From Propionicimonas sp. (lineage in GTDB: Bacteria > Actinomycetota > Actinomycetes > Propionibacteriales > Propionibacteriaceae), in NCBI GenBank assembly GCA_031119515.1, contig JAVHXR010000004.1, positions 3,076-18,300 of the forward strand: 15,225 bases of DNA, in the 5' to 3' direction. The notes under the pieces are model-generated. The model saw only the letters and a program-made list of their open reading frames with translations, made no database searches and was not told the DNA's origin. Below, one piece after another: positions 1-6,407 of this stretch. Numbering within the stretch: position 1 is the stretch's first letter; every line of letters starts with the position of its first letter. A program made the position numbers and the translations under genes.

Positions 1-1011
1 GGCCGGGACGGCGGGATCCGGCAGATCCAGCCGGAGCTGGGCGTCCTCGCGGACCCGGAGCTCGGCCTGTTCGACAGCGACCCTGGCGGCGGCCACCCTG
101 GCGTCCAGCAGCCCCCGCCTGGCGCCGGCGGTCTTCTCCGCGGAGTTGCGGCGGTTGTTGATGGCCGCCGTGACAAACTTGCGGTTGGCCTTGTCCTTGC
201 GTCCCTGCCGCTCGCCGTGGGCGATCTTCTGCTCGGCCTCGATGCGCTGGCGGCGCTCGACCCGCAGGAGCTGCTCGGCTGTCCGCAGCGCCTGCCGGGC
301 GGCCTCCTGCTCCCGCTCGACAGCGGCCCGGTACTCGCCGTACGGGCCGCCGAAGACGACCAGTCCGTGGTCGCGGAGCTCTGCTGTGGAGTCCATGAGT
401 TCGAGCAGGCCGGTGTCGTGGCTGACCACTACCAGCGTTCCCCGCCAGGAGCGCACCAGGGCGTACAGCCGCTCGCGGGAGTCCCCGTCGAGGTTGTTCG
501 TCGGCTCGTCGAGCAGCGCGACCGGTGCGCCGCGCAGCCGGATGCCGGTGATCGCGGCGAGCACGGCCTCGCCCCCGGAGAGCGTGCCCACGCCGCGTCC
601 CAGGTCGGTCGGCAGGCCGGTCTCGGCGAGCGCGGCGACCGAGCGCTGCTCGATGTCCCAGTCGTCTCCGACGGCGTCGAACCAGCGGGGGTCGGGGTCG
701 CCGGCCGCGATCGCCGCGACGGCGTCCAGTACCGGCCGGATGCCGAGCAGGTCGGCCAGGGTGGCGTCCACCCCGAGGGTGAGGTCCTGAGGCAGGTAGT
801 CCACCGCGCCGAGGGTGGTGATCGTGCCGGCGGAGGGCGTCAGCCGGCCCGCCACCAGGCGCAGCAGGGTGGACTTGCCGGCGCCGTTGAGCCCGATCAG
901 GCCGGTGCGGCCGCGGGCGAAGGTGCCGGTGAGGTGGCGCAGGGCGGGGCTACCGTCCGGCCAGGTGAAGGAGAGGTCGTCGAGGACGACCGCGGACAGC
1001 GGTGCAGGCAT
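1..1011 (-). CDS. ABC-F family ATP-binding protein (3' part outside window)
   Basis: Reading from ATG 1011-1009 to the window edge gives 337 codons with no stop, so the C-terminal half is missing. The visible ABC domain has Walker A GLNGAGKST (about residues 40-48), signature LSGGE (about 146-150), Walker B LLDEPTNNLD and the H-loop VVSHD. After it comes a long Arg/Glu/Ala-rich helical stretch (about residues 225-310) that matches the linker of ABC-F proteins. No membrane segment is present. ABC-F proteins are soluble, have two ATPase domains, and act on ribosomes as translation factors or antibiotic-resistance (target protection) proteins. Here the second domain would lie beyond position 1. 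An AGGGAG ribosome binding site precedes the ATG. Family assignment is firm. Whether it is a housekeeping or resistance member cannot be told from this half. Confidence 0.88.
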   Translation of the reverse strand, partial: MPAPLSAVVLDDLSFTWPDGSPALRHLTGTFARGRTGLIGLNGAGKSTLLRLVAGRLTPSAGTITTLGAVDYLPQDLTLGVDATLADLLGIRPVLDAVAAIAAGDPDPRWFDAVGDDWDIEQRSVAALAETGLPTDLGRGVGTLSGGEAVLAAITGIRLRGAPVALLDEPTNNLDGDSRERLYALVRSWRGTLVVVSHDTGLLELMDSTAELRDHGLVVFGGPYGEYRAAVEREQEAARQALRTAEQLLRVERRQRIEAEQKIAHGERQGRKDKANRKFVTAAINNRRNSAEKTAGARRGLLDARVAAARVAVEQAELRVREDAQLRLDLPDPAVPA

Positions 1012-1069
1012 GGAAGGCTCCCTGAGGTCTGGTGGGTGCACCGACCTCGAAGCCTGGACAGGCCGAGCG

Positions 1070-1105
1070 TCAGTGCGTGGTCGGAGTGCTTCCGAGTTCG
1101 CGCAT
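1070..1105 (-). promoter_or_regulatory. Possible leader peptide (11 codons) and hairpin upstream of the ABC-F gene
   Basis: On the minus strand an ATG at 1105-1103 opens a short frame, MRELGSTPTTH, ending at TGA 1072-1070, 58 bp before the ABC-F start. An AGGAA lies about five bases upstream. Between the stop and the gene is a small imperfect hairpin (CTCG at 1046-1049 with CGAG at 1064-1067, GCCTG with CAGGC inside), and CCGACC/GGTCGG (1041-1046 and 1078-1083) could enclose it. Many resistance-type ABC-F genes are controlled by ribosome stalling on such leaders. The layout is suggestive only, since short frames like this arise by chance. Confidence 0.22.
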
Positions 1106-1190
1106 GCCGTTCCTGTCCGTGGTCCCCTGGCATCGCGGAACCTCCGCGGGGACGCGGTTCAGGGTGCCACACCCCTCCACCGCTGGCAAG

Positions 1191-1382
1191 CCACACCACC
1201 CACCACCACCGACAGCCAGCCCCCAGGCACTGGCCCTCACCCACAAAGGCCGGCCCTCAACGACCCACACCACCCACCACCACCGACAGCCAGCCCCCAG
1301 GCACTGGCCCTCACCCACGAAGGCCGGCCCTCAACGACCCACGACACCCACCACCGCCGACAGCCAGCCCCCGGGCACTGGC
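1191..1382. repeat. 74-bp tandem repeat, 2.6 copies
   Basis: Copies lie at 1191-1264 and 1265-1338, with a partial third from 1339 to about 1382. Copies 1 and 2 differ at one base only (A at 1245, G at 1319). The third has several changes and diverges after CACTGGC. Each unit opens with a CAC/CCA-rich tract followed by GACAGCCAGCCCCC and ends with a GGCCGGCCCTCAACGACCCA-like segment. The period is not a multiple of three, so the array is not a coding repeat. It lies in the gap between the 3' end of the sugar operon and the ABC-F gene. It accounts for most of the otherwise gene-free stretch 1012-1434. Confidence 0.9.
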
Positions 1383-1409
1383 TGTCGCGCGCGGAGGCTG
1401 GCTGTCGGC
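1356..1409 (-). terminator. Strong hairpin downstream of the sugar operon, two alternative stems
   Basis: GCCGACAGCCAGCC (1356-1369) is the exact reverse complement of 1396-1409, giving a 14-bp G+C-rich stem with a 26-base loop. Part of the same left arm (1358-1367, CGACAGCCAG) also pairs perfectly with 1378-1387 (CTGGCTGTCG) around a 10-base loop, so the two hairpins exclude each other. It begins 25 bp past the stop of the last operon gene, the usual place for a terminator or a 3' mRNA-protecting structure. There is no clear U-tract on the minus strand, so intrinsic termination in the E. coli sense is uncertain. Confidence 0.5.
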
Positions 1410-1434
1410 GAGGGGCGGCCAGGCGGAGGAGACG

Positions 1435-2175
1435 TCAGGCGGCGGCCCCCCAGCGCAGCATCGCGTCCACCAACGGCGCGAACCCGTCCCACTCCAGGAA
1501 GGGGGTCGGGCACCAGTGCGGCCCGATGTCGGAGGTCCAGACCAGGCTGCGGCCCGCGCCGACCGCCATCGTGGCGATCAGGACGTCCTGCCCGACACTG
1601 GCGTGCACCTGAGCCTGCGGCCGGGCCAGCACGCGGTTGTAGCCGAGCAGGTCGGGAGCGCCCTGGATCGCGGACGCCAGTAGGCCCGCGTCCGCTGCGA
1701 CCGGACGGACGCCCTGCGGGCACTCCACCCGGTCGTCGCAGTCGAGCAGTTGCACCGGCAACAGGTCCGCGAGCGGGGTCCGGGCGAAGTTGGCACGCGC
1801 CTGGAAGCCCTGGAAGCTGAGGTAGCCGCCGGCCATCATCAGCCCGCCGCCGGCCCGGACGTACTCGCCGATCACCTCGAGCCGGTTCGGCCGGGAGCGT
1901 CCGCCGACCCAGGTGGCCGGGGGCAGCAGGAACGAGTTGGCGCCGATGTCGGACAACAGCACGGCGTCGTAGCCGGCCAGTTCCTCGACGGTGTCGGGGA
2001 ACCGCTCGGGGACGTCGTGGGCGTACAGCTGCTCGACCTCGATCCCGGTGCGGGCGGCGGCGGCGATGAACGCGTCCGCTCCCCGCTCGAAGACCACCGA
2101 GGTGAAGCTGTCGAAACCCTTGAAATGGGTGGACTGCGAGATCCAGGACTCCCCCGCCAGCAGGATCCGGGTGAT
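1435..2175 (-). CDS. GATase1-like (PF07090) cytoplasmic protein; probable ATC start
   Basis: Last gene of the sugar operon, 246 residues if translation begins at 2175. It looks like the glutamine-amidotransferase-like family PF07090, proteins of about 250 residues often found in sugar or polyol operons. The conserved N-terminal ILLAGESW (residues 4-11) and HFKGFDSF are followed by LLSDIGANS, GGGLMMAGGYLSF (about 109-121) and a C-terminal WTSDIGPHW. The usual GxCxG nucleophile elbow reads AGGYL, so it is unlikely to be a true amidotransferase; the biochemical role is unknown. The first in-frame standard start is GTG at 2097, which would delete the conserved first 26 residues. AGGAGGA (2187-2181) instead sits five bases before ATC ACC CGG ATC (2175 onward), which is what ATG-Thr-Arg-Ile would look like with one G-to-C change. 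The gap from the preceding stop is 25 bp. No signal peptide or membrane segment is seen. Confidence 0.78.
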   Translation of the reverse strand: MTRILLAGESWISQSTHFKGFDSFTSVVFERGADAFIAAAARTGIEVEQLYAHDVPERFPDTVEELAGYDAVLLSDIGANSFLLPPATWVGGRSRPNRLEVIGEYVRAGGGLMMAGGYLSFQGFQARANFARTPLADLLPVQLLDCDDRVECPQGVRPVAADAGLLASAIQGAPDLLGYNRVLARPQAQVHASVGQDVLIATMAVGAGRSLVWTSDIGPHWCPTPFLEWDGFAPLVDAMLRWGAAA

Positions 2176-2180
2176 CGGGT

Positions 2181-2187
2181 TCCTCCT
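2181..2187 (-). promoter_or_regulatory. Shine-Dalgarno AGGAGGA that fixes the PF07090 gene start
   Basis: A perfect AGGAGGA on the minus strand ends five bases before the ATC codon at 2175-2173. No ATG, GTG or TTG lies in frame at a usable distance. It is the main evidence that translation begins at 2175 and not at the GTG 78 bases further in. Confidence 0.65.
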
Positions 2188-2200
2188 CGTCCGGCCGGGC

Positions 2201-2764
2201 TCAGTACGCCAGGCCCCGCGGCTCCGGCCCGAGTGGCGCCGAGGCGGGGCTCGGGACGGCGAACCCGTTGGCGCGGTAGGCCTCGTAGTCGAAGTCCTCG
2301 CACTCCTGGTACCCGATCAGGTGGTACTCGTAGAACCCCTCCCAGTCCTCGTAGCCCTCGCCGAGGGAGGACTCGAGGAAGGCGTCGGCCATCGCCATCG
2401 CCAGCCGGGGGGCGGTGTAGAAGGCCCCCATCGCGAGCAGGTTGGCGTTGTTGGCGGTCGCCGCCCGCTTCGCCGCCGGCAGGGTCTCGGCGACCGCGGC
2501 GTGGACGTGCGGAAGCTTGGACGCCGCGATGTGGATCCCCATCCCGGTGCCGCAGAAGGCCAGCGCCTTCTCGTACTCGCGCTCGGCGATCCTGGCGCCG
2601 ACCCGGAAGCCGACCCGGTGGTACATGTCGGCGCTCGCCAGGGTCGGGGTGACGTCCTCGACGGTCCAGCCGCGCTCGATCAGGTGAGCCTTGACCGCCT
2701 CCTTCAGCGGGAAGCCCGCGAAGTCGGCGCCCATCACCACGCACCGGTCCTTGACTGTCCTCAT
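2201..2764 (-). CDS. RpiB/LacAB family sugar-phosphate isomerase homologue
   Basis: 187 residues, against about 150 for RpiB. The family enzymes interconvert aldose and ketose phosphates (ribose-5-P, galactose-6-P, allose-6-P, erythrulose-4-P). Seen here: VVMGADFAGFPLKE (9-22), matching GCDHxGFxLK, and FCGTGMGIHIAASK (70-83) with the catalytic base Cys71. The segment NANLLAMGA (106-114) matches the HNDxNVLAxG loop. Two expected residues differ: the His following the first Asp is Phe15, and the ring-opening His of the HND motif aligns with Ala104. The last 45 residues, rich in Tyr, Glu and Asp, are an extension beyond the RpiB core. The ATG overlaps the stop of the upstream permease (ATGA), so translation is coupled. 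Family membership is firm; the substrate is not. An RpiB-type isomerase for a short or open-chain sugar phosphate is an inference. Confidence 0.85.
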   Translation of the reverse strand: MRTVKDRCVVMGADFAGFPLKEAVKAHLIERGWTVEDVTPTLASADMYHRVGFRVGARIAEREYEKALAFCGTGMGIHIAASKLPHVHAAVAETLPAAKRAATANNANLLAMGAFYTAPRLAMAMADAFLESSLGEGYEDWEGFYEYHLIGYQECEDFDYEAYRANGFAVPSPASAPLGPEPRGLAY

Positions 2765-3804
2765 GCCGAACGTTCCTTTCTGCTGAATCGGCGAAGGAGC
2801 GGACCGTCCTTCGAGAAGTAGTTGGCGGCCATGACGGCCAGCAGCACGCCGCCCCAGATCAGCGGCCGGTAGAAGTTGCTGACGTTGGGGAACATGTTGA
2901 GCCCCGACGACAGCACCTGCAGGATCAGGACGGCGAGCACGACCCCGAACAGCCGGCCGCTGCCGCCGTTCGGGTTGACCCCGCCCAGCACCACGATCAG
3001 GACCGTCAGCAGGGTGTAGGTGGAGCCGTAGTCGGCCTTGGCGGAGTTGTAGTTCGCGAGCATCACGAGCCCGCCGAGGGACGCCAGCACGCCGGAGAAC
3101 AGGTAGGTGCGCACCAGCAGCCCTGTGGTGTTCAGGCCGCTCAGCCTGGCCGCGGTGGCGTTCGTGCCCAGCATCAGGATCTTGGTGCCGAAGGCCGTCT
3201 TGTTCATCACGAGCCCGACGACGGCGACGGCGAACGCGAAGACGATCACCGGCACCGGGACGACGCCGAACAGCTTGCCTGCGAAGACCTCTCCGTAGGC
3301 TGGCGGGAGGCCGCTGACCGGCTTGCCTGCGGTGATGATGATCGCGATCCCCGTGAACAGCTCGAGGGTGCCGAGGGTGACGAGGATCGGCGGGATCCTC
3401 ACCTTCGCCACCAGCAGGCCGTTGAGGGTGCCGGCCAGGGCGCCGACGACCAGGGCGAAGGCGATCGAGACCGCGATCGCCAGTGCCACCTGGCCGCCCG
3501 AGGCACCCTCTGGGGCGAGCGACAGCATCAGCACGGCGGCGCCGATCGAGGTCATGTTCGCGATCCCGACGACCGACAGGTCGATCCCGGCGGTCATCAT
3601 CGTGAGCATCACGCCGAGCGCGAGCAGGCCGTACTCGGGGAACTGGATCGCCATCGACTGCCAGGTCCGCAGGTTGAGGAAGCTCTCGGGCTTCACCAGG
3701 GCGAACAGGGCGACGATCGCCACCAGCATCCCGAGCAGCCGGACGAGGTGGCTGTCCCGGGTGATCGCCCGGACGGGACGCGACTCCAGGATGTTCGAGG
3801 TCAT
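2761..3804 (-). CDS. Sugar ABC transporter permease, BPD_transp_2 family (second permease)
   Basis: 347 residues, integral inner membrane protein with about 8-10 hydrophobic segments. It carries the permease hallmarks MMTAGIDLSVVGIANMTS and IPPILVTLGTLELFTG, typical of CUT2 (ribose, rhamnose, AI-2 type) importers. With the next permease it forms the channel, most likely as a heterodimer, as in LsrC/LsrD and RhaP/RhaQ systems. Start choice: a GTG at 3822 overlaps the upstream stop, but the codons after it spell AAGGAG (3819-3814), a ribosome binding site placed for ATG 3804 (MTSNILESRP), so 3804 is preferred. Its stop overlaps the isomerase start by 4 bp. Confidence 0.92.
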   Translation of the reverse strand: MTSNILESRPVRAITRDSHLVRLLGMLVAIVALFALVKPESFLNLRTWQSMAIQFPEYGLLALGVMLTMMTAGIDLSVVGIANMTSIGAAVLMLSLAPEGASGGQVALAIAVSIAFALVVGALAGTLNGLLVAKVRIPPILVTLGTLELFTGIAIIITAGKPVSGLPPAYGEVFAGKLFGVVPVPVIVFAFAVAVVGLVMNKTAFGTKILMLGTNATAARLSGLNTTGLLVRTYLFSGVLASLGGLVMLANYNSAKADYGSTYTLLTVLIVVLGGVNPNGGSGRLFGVVLAVLILQVLSSGLNMFPNVSNFYRPLIWGGVLLAVMAANYFSKDGPLLRRFSRKERSA

Positions 3805-3818
3805 GTCAGCTCTCTCCT

Positions 3819-4832
3819 TCACACCGCTGCCCGGAGACGGTTGCCTGATCGGGCCAGCTGGACTGCCGAGATCCCGGTCCCGACGATGATCAGCAGGCCG
3901 AGCGAGAAGCCCTGCCAGAAGGTCGGGATCCCGATCAGGATCATGCTGTTCTGGACGATCGTGATGAGCAGGGTGCCGAGCATCACCCCGGTCAGCGAGC
4001 CGGTGCCGCCGGTGATGGCGGTGCCGCCGAGGACGACCGCGGCAATCACCATCATCTCCATCCCGAGCAGGTTCGTCGGGTGCATCTGGCCCATCATCGA
4101 GGTCCGGATCAGGCCGGCGACGGCGGCGATCACGCCGACGATCACGTAGAGCCAGAACTTGATCCGCCGCACCTTGAAGCCGGCTCTGGCCGCGGCGCTC
4201 TCGTCGCCGCCGATGGCGTAGATGCCGCGTCCGAACATCGTGAACCGCAGTAGCACGAAGGCGAGTGCGAGGACGGCCACGAGGATCAGGAACGACACCG
4301 GCATGTTCGAGGTCAGCCCGGACTCCGGGTTCCTGGCCACGAACAGCGTGGCGGTCCCGAACGCCTCCATCGAGGGGGGGATGTTGGGGATCTGGACGGA
4401 GTTGAGCACGCCCTGCATCACGCCGGAGAAGACGCTGGCGGTGCCGAGGGTGATGATCAGCGTCGGCAGCGCGAGCCGGGCGATGAACAGGCCGTTGAAC
4501 GCGCCGAGCAGGCCGCCGAGCACCATCGCGAGCAGGAACGGGAGCCAGACGCCGCCGGTGTAGCCGGTGTCGACCAGCACGCGGGTGGTGGCGTACACCG
4601 CGAGCGAGGCCAGCGCGGGGAACGAGACGTCGATCCCGCCGGACACGATCACCAGGAATGCGCCGATCGCGAACAGCCCGGGCACCACCATCGCGTTGGC
4701 GATGTCGACAAGGTTGTTGGCGGTGAAGAACTGGCCGCTGCGGACCTGGATCACGACCCCGAGGGCGACGATCACGAGCAGGACGTAGAACTCGTTCGAG
4801 CGCACCGCCCGTGCCAGGAACCTCTTGATCAC
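3819..4832 (-). CDS. Sugar ABC transporter permease, BPD_transp_2 family (first permease)
   Basis: 337 residues. A cytoplasmic N-terminus (MIKRFLARAVRSNEF) is followed by about 8-10 hydrophobic segments, including FLVIVSGGIDVSFPALAS and LPTLIITLGTASVFSG, the conserved BPD_transp_2 motifs. It is the partner of the other permease; the two are clearly homologous but divergent, as expected of a heterodimeric channel. The start is GTG 4832, overlapping the ATPase stop as GTGA, with GGGAGG a few bases upstream. It transports an unknown carbohydrate brought by the lipoprotein encoded two genes upstream. Confidence 0.92.
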   Translation of the reverse strand: MIKRFLARAVRSNEFYVLLVIVALGVVIQVRSGQFFTANNLVDIANAMVVPGLFAIGAFLVIVSGGIDVSFPALASLAVYATTRVLVDTGYTGGVWLPFLLAMVLGGLLGAFNGLFIARLALPTLIITLGTASVFSGVMQGVLNSVQIPNIPPSMEAFGTATLFVARNPESGLTSNMPVSFLILVAVLALAFVLLRFTMFGRGIYAIGGDESAAARAGFKVRRIKFWLYVIVGVIAAVAGLIRTSMMGQMHPTNLLGMEMMVIAAVVLGGTAITGGTGSLTGVMLGTLLITIVQNSMILIGIPTFWQGFSLGLLIIVGTGISAVQLARSGNRLRAAV

Positions 4833-6337
4833 TGCTGGCCTCCCGTGGTGTCGCTGGTCATCAGCGCGGCGAGCTGCGCCTCAGAGGTGGTGGCGGGGTC
4901 GAGTTCCTGCACGATCCGCCCGGCCTTCAGGAGCAGGATGCGGTTGCAGTTCTGGATCACCTCGGGGATGTCGTCCGAGATCACGATGACCGCGATCCCC
5001 TCCCCGGCGAGTTGTTGCAGGATCTGGTGGATGTCGTGCTTGGACCCGATGTCGACGCCGACGGTCGGCCCGTTCAGGATCAGGATGTCGGGCCGGGTGG
5101 CAAGCCACTTCGCCAGCACGATCCGCTGCTGGTTGCCGCCGGAGAGGGTGCTGGCGGCGTTGTCCTGGTCGTGCGCGGCGATCCGCAGCTCCGAGATCCA
5201 GCGGTCGGCCTCGGCGCGCTTGCGGGTGTCGTCGTAGACCCCCGCGGAGACGGCTACGTTGTCGATCTCGGCGATCACGATGTTGTCGCCGATCGAGCGT
5301 TCCAGGAAGAGACCCTCGGTGAGGCGGTCCTCGGGGACGTAGCCCACCCCTGCGTCGACCGCGTCCCGGACGCCGTGGAAGGTGACCGGCCGGCCCTTGA
5401 TCCTCAGTTCGCCCGCGTCGGCGCGGAACGCCCCGAACAGGGTGAGCGCGAGTTCGGTGCGGCCGGAGCCGAGCAACCCGGTGATGCCGAGGATCTCGCC
5501 GCCGTGGAGGGCGAAGGTGACGTCCTCGAACCCGCCCTGCAGGCCGAGTCCGGTGGCTTCCAGCACCGGCTCGTCGGAGCGGTTGGTCAGCGTGAAGCGG
5601 CCGTCCTCGAACTCGCGGCCGGTCATGAAGTAGGAGAACTTGCGGCGGTCGAGCTCCTCGGGAAGGCAGGTCGCCGCGACCTCGCCGTTGCGCAGGATGG
5701 TGAACCGCTCGCTGATCTCGAACACCTCCTCAAGCTTGTGGCTGACGAACAGGATCGAGATCCCGCGTGCCTTGAGGTCGAGGATGATCCGGAAGAGCGC
5801 GTCCACCTCCTTCTTCGTCAGGGCGGTGGTGGGCTCGTCCATGATGATGAGCTTCGCGTCGTGCATCAGGGCGCGGGAGATCGCCACCAGTTGCCGGTCG
5901 GCGACCGAGAGGGTGCCGACCCTGGCGTCCAGGTCGACCTTGAAGTCGATCTGCGCGACCGCCTCCTCGGCGATCCGCCGGAACCGGCGCCAGTTGACCA
6001 GCTTCCGTTTGGACGCGAGCTCGGTGTTGAGCGCGAGGTTCTCCATCACCGACAGGTTCGGGAACACCGAGAAGTCCTGGTAGATCACCTGGACCCCGCC
6101 CATGATGGCGTCGATCGGCGCCAGCCGGGAGTGGGCGGTGCCGTTCAGTTCGATCGTCCCCTCGTCCGGCGTGTAGACGCCGGAGATCACCTTGATCAGG
6201 GTCGACTTGCCGCTGCCGTTCTCACCGGCGAGGCAGTGGATCTCGCCCGGACGGATCTCCAGGTCGACCCCCTTGAGGGCCTTCACGCCCGAGAACGACT
6301 TGGTCACACCGCGCACTGCGATGACGCTGTCGGCCAC
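4829..6337 (-). CDS. Sugar ABC transporter ATPase, two ABC domains (CUT2 type)
   Basis: 502 residues, the normal size for RbsA/LsrA-like proteins. First domain: Walker A GENGSGKST (38-46), Q-loop Gln87, signature LSVADRQ (143-149), Walker B LIIMDEPTTAL (163-173, Glu168), H-loop His200. Second domain: GLLGSGRTEL (287-296, the family's usual degenerate Walker A), signature LSGGNQQ (398-404), then ILILNGPTVGVD (418-429). There the Walker B Asp-Glu pair is Asn422-Gly423, and the H-loop reads ISDDIPEV. Only the first site therefore looks fully catalytic. A GTG at 6358 is also possible, but AAAGGAAA (6350-6343) is spaced for GTG 6337, which is chosen. The gene is separated from the binding-protein gene by a strong hairpin and overlaps the permease gene by 4 bp. 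Confidence 0.92.
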   Translation of the reverse strand: MADSVIAVRGVTKSFSGVKALKGVDLEIRPGEIHCLAGENGSGKSTLIKVISGVYTPDEGTIELNGTAHSRLAPIDAIMGGVQVIYQDFSVFPNLSVMENLALNTELASKRKLVNWRRFRRIAEEAVAQIDFKVDLDARVGTLSVADRQLVAISRALMHDAKLIIMDEPTTALTKKEVDALFRIILDLKARGISILFVSHKLEEVFEISERFTILRNGEVAATCLPEELDRRKFSYFMTGREFEDGRFTLTNRSDEPVLEATGLGLQGGFEDVTFALHGGEILGITGLLGSGRTELALTLFGAFRADAGELRIKGRPVTFHGVRDAVDAGVGYVPEDRLTEGLFLERSIGDNIVIAEIDNVAVSAGVYDDTRKRAEADRWISELRIAAHDQDNAASTLSGGNQQRIVLAKWLATRPDILILNGPTVGVDIGSKHDIHQILQQLAGEGIAVIVISDDIPEVIQNCNRILLLKAGRIVQELDPATTSEAQLAALMTSDTTGGQQ

Positions 6338-6366
6338 CGATGTTTCCTTTCCCGCCACGCCCGGTG

Positions 6367-6400
6367 CCGGCGGCGGGAGGGCGAACCCTCCCGCCGCCGG
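6367..6400 (-). promoter_or_regulatory. Intercistronic 15-bp perfect hairpin with UUCG loop
   Basis: CCGGCGGCGGGAGGG (6367-6381) pairs without mismatch with 6386-6400 around a CGAA spacer; on the minus-strand transcript the loop is UUCG. It starts 8 bases past the binding-protein stop and ends 29 bases before the ATPase start. Such structures between binding-protein and membrane genes protect the upstream mRNA from 3' decay or partly terminate, so that the binding protein is made in excess (as for malE-malF). No U-run follows, so a processing/stability role is favoured over full termination. Confidence 0.8.
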
Positions 6401-6407
6401 TCGTGGG

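Noticed and set aside
897..1318. Minus-strand and plus-strand frames across the tandem repeat giving Trp/Gly- or His/Pro-rich peptides
   Set aside because: The 74-bp period shifts the frame in each copy, so the translated repeats are accidental.
1191..1382. Short regular repeats as a CRISPR array
   Set aside because: The repeat unit is 74 bp, directly abutting, with no unique spacers and no cas genes; it is a simple tandem repeat.
3805..3822. GTG 3822 as the start of the second permease
   Set aside because: The following codons spell the AAGGAG ribosome binding site for ATG 3804; GTG 3822 has no good site of its own.
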